Of a stretch of DNA of 64,000 bases, positions 63,539 through 64,000 are shown one piece after another. The notes under the pieces are model-generated. The model saw only the letters and a list, made by a program, of their open reading frames with translations, had not been told where the DNA came from and made no database searches. Numbering within the stretch: position 1 is the stretch's first letter; each line of letters opens with the position of its first letter. Location: contig RFPL01000002.1 of assembly GCA_009926135.1 (NCBI GenBank), positions 62,001 through 126,000 on the forward strand, written 5' to 3'. The stretch is from Sphingomonadaceae bacterium. Its GTDB lineage: Bacteria; Pseudomonadota; Alphaproteobacteria; Sphingomonadales; Sphingomonadaceae. The position numbers were made by a program, and so were the translations under genes.

Positions 63539-64000
63539 CTACTCCACCGGGGCGATCTTGCTTTCGCTATCGTCCCCGATCCGGTCGATGTGAGCCATCT
63601 TGAGGCGGCCCTTGACCACTGCGAAGGCCAGACGGCCTTCAACCAGTTCCAGCGCATCGCGTCCGAACTGATCATAGCGCCAGCCTTCCAGCAACGGCAA
63701 TTCACGCACCCCGGCGGCAAGCAGTTCCAGGTCTTCGCTGCGCGCCAGCAGACGGGCGGCAACGTCGATCTCGCGGCTGCGGATCTTGAGCAGCAGCTTC
63801 AGCAAATCGGCTACCAGCGCGCCTTCCTTGCCCAGCGGAGCGCCGCGCGGCGCACGGGGCGGCAACTCGTCATCGCTCAGCGGCTTGGCGGCCTCAAGCA
63901 CTGCCATCATCCGCCTGCCGATTTCATTATCCTTCCAGCCAGCGGATAGGCCGCGAACCTTGGCCAGATCGGCCTGCGTCTTGGGTGGGTGGCTGGCAAT
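63539..64000 (-). CDS. rnd: Ribonuclease D (5' partial, continues beyond the window)
   Basis: The open frame enters from the window end, reads HPPKTQADLAKVRGLSAGW and runs to DRIGDDSESKIAPVE. The C-terminal part (HRDC-like, with ARLLARSEDLELLAAG and FGRDALELVEGRLAFAV) matches RNase D. The 3'-5' exonuclease catalytic DEDD domain lies outside the window, so activity cannot be judged here. It is followed by oxyR after 6 bases. Confidence 0.85.
   Translation of the reverse strand: MASHPPKTQADLAKVRGLSAGWKDNEIGRRMMAVLEAAKPLSDDELPPRAPRGAPLGKEGALVADLLKLLLKIRSREIDVAARLLARSEDLELLAAGVRELPLLEGWRYDQFGRDALELVEGRLAFAVVKGRLKMAHIDRIGDDSESKIAPVE

Overview
The window is a gene-dense, GC-rich stretch of alphaproteobacterial chromosome. 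It most resembles a member of the order Sphingomonadales (Sphingomonadaceae or Erythrobacteraceae type). The evidence is an exosortase A (XrtA) fused to an EpsI domain, an RNase E with a C-terminal GWW tail, a 14-gene nuo operon followed by birA-coaX-rnj-DUF1467, and a membrane-tethered LuxR-type HTH protein. I see no IS element, prophage, CRISPR array, tRNA or rRNA. The only gene-free stretch over 300 bases is the RNase E leader (16525-17037).

Layout. 1-2909: the end of an exosortase/exopolysaccharide locus (xrtA-epsI fusion, amidotransferase). 2980-7972: a four-gene exporter operon (HlyD adaptor, tandem ATPase, two ABC-2 permeases). 8108-9070: an RpfF-like crotonase with both DSF-synthase glutamates, behind a palindromic candidate operator. 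9122-13103 (minus): zapE, a PaaI-type thioesterase, sdhB without sdhCDA, a membrane-anchored HTH protein and a haloalkane dehalogenase. 13174-22280: a methyltransferase, rne with a long structured leader, and cell-wall and translation genes (amidase, PBP1A, peroxiredoxin, prfB). 22277-30294: a lipoprotein-type methyltransferase, a nitronate monooxygenase-like enzyme, an alpha/beta hydrolase, DUF805, amt, a 2-hydroxyacid dehydrogenase, an SH3 protein, a small lipoprotein and a thiolase. 30431-31858: a coniferyl-aldehyde-type dehydrogenase whose upstream region carries three copies of a heptamer.

31996-51131 is one long plus-strand transcription unit: nuoA to nuoN, interrupted by three unrelated small genes (NTF2-like, a two-helix membrane protein, a duplicated-domain secreted protein), then birA, coaX, RNase J and DUF1467. 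Most junctions are ATGA, GTGA or TAATG overlaps, which suggests translational coupling. It ends at a strong bidirectional terminator (51149-51182).

51205-64000: a PuuD-N-like membrane protein, the minus-strand run dapF-mtaB-ftsY-yciB, a GGDEF-EAL protein, a 2OG-Fe(II) oxygenase opposite an EVE-domain protein, a thiamine-diphosphate enzyme, an LplT-like MFS protein, pgsA, oxyR, and the 3' part of rnd running off the window end.

Most of the window is conserved housekeeping. The parts most worth a second look are the non-nuo genes inside the complex I operon, the solo DSF-synthase-like gene and its palindrome, the repeated heptamer before the aldehyde dehydrogenase, the tethered HTH protein, and a rare-codon patch in the exporter operon.
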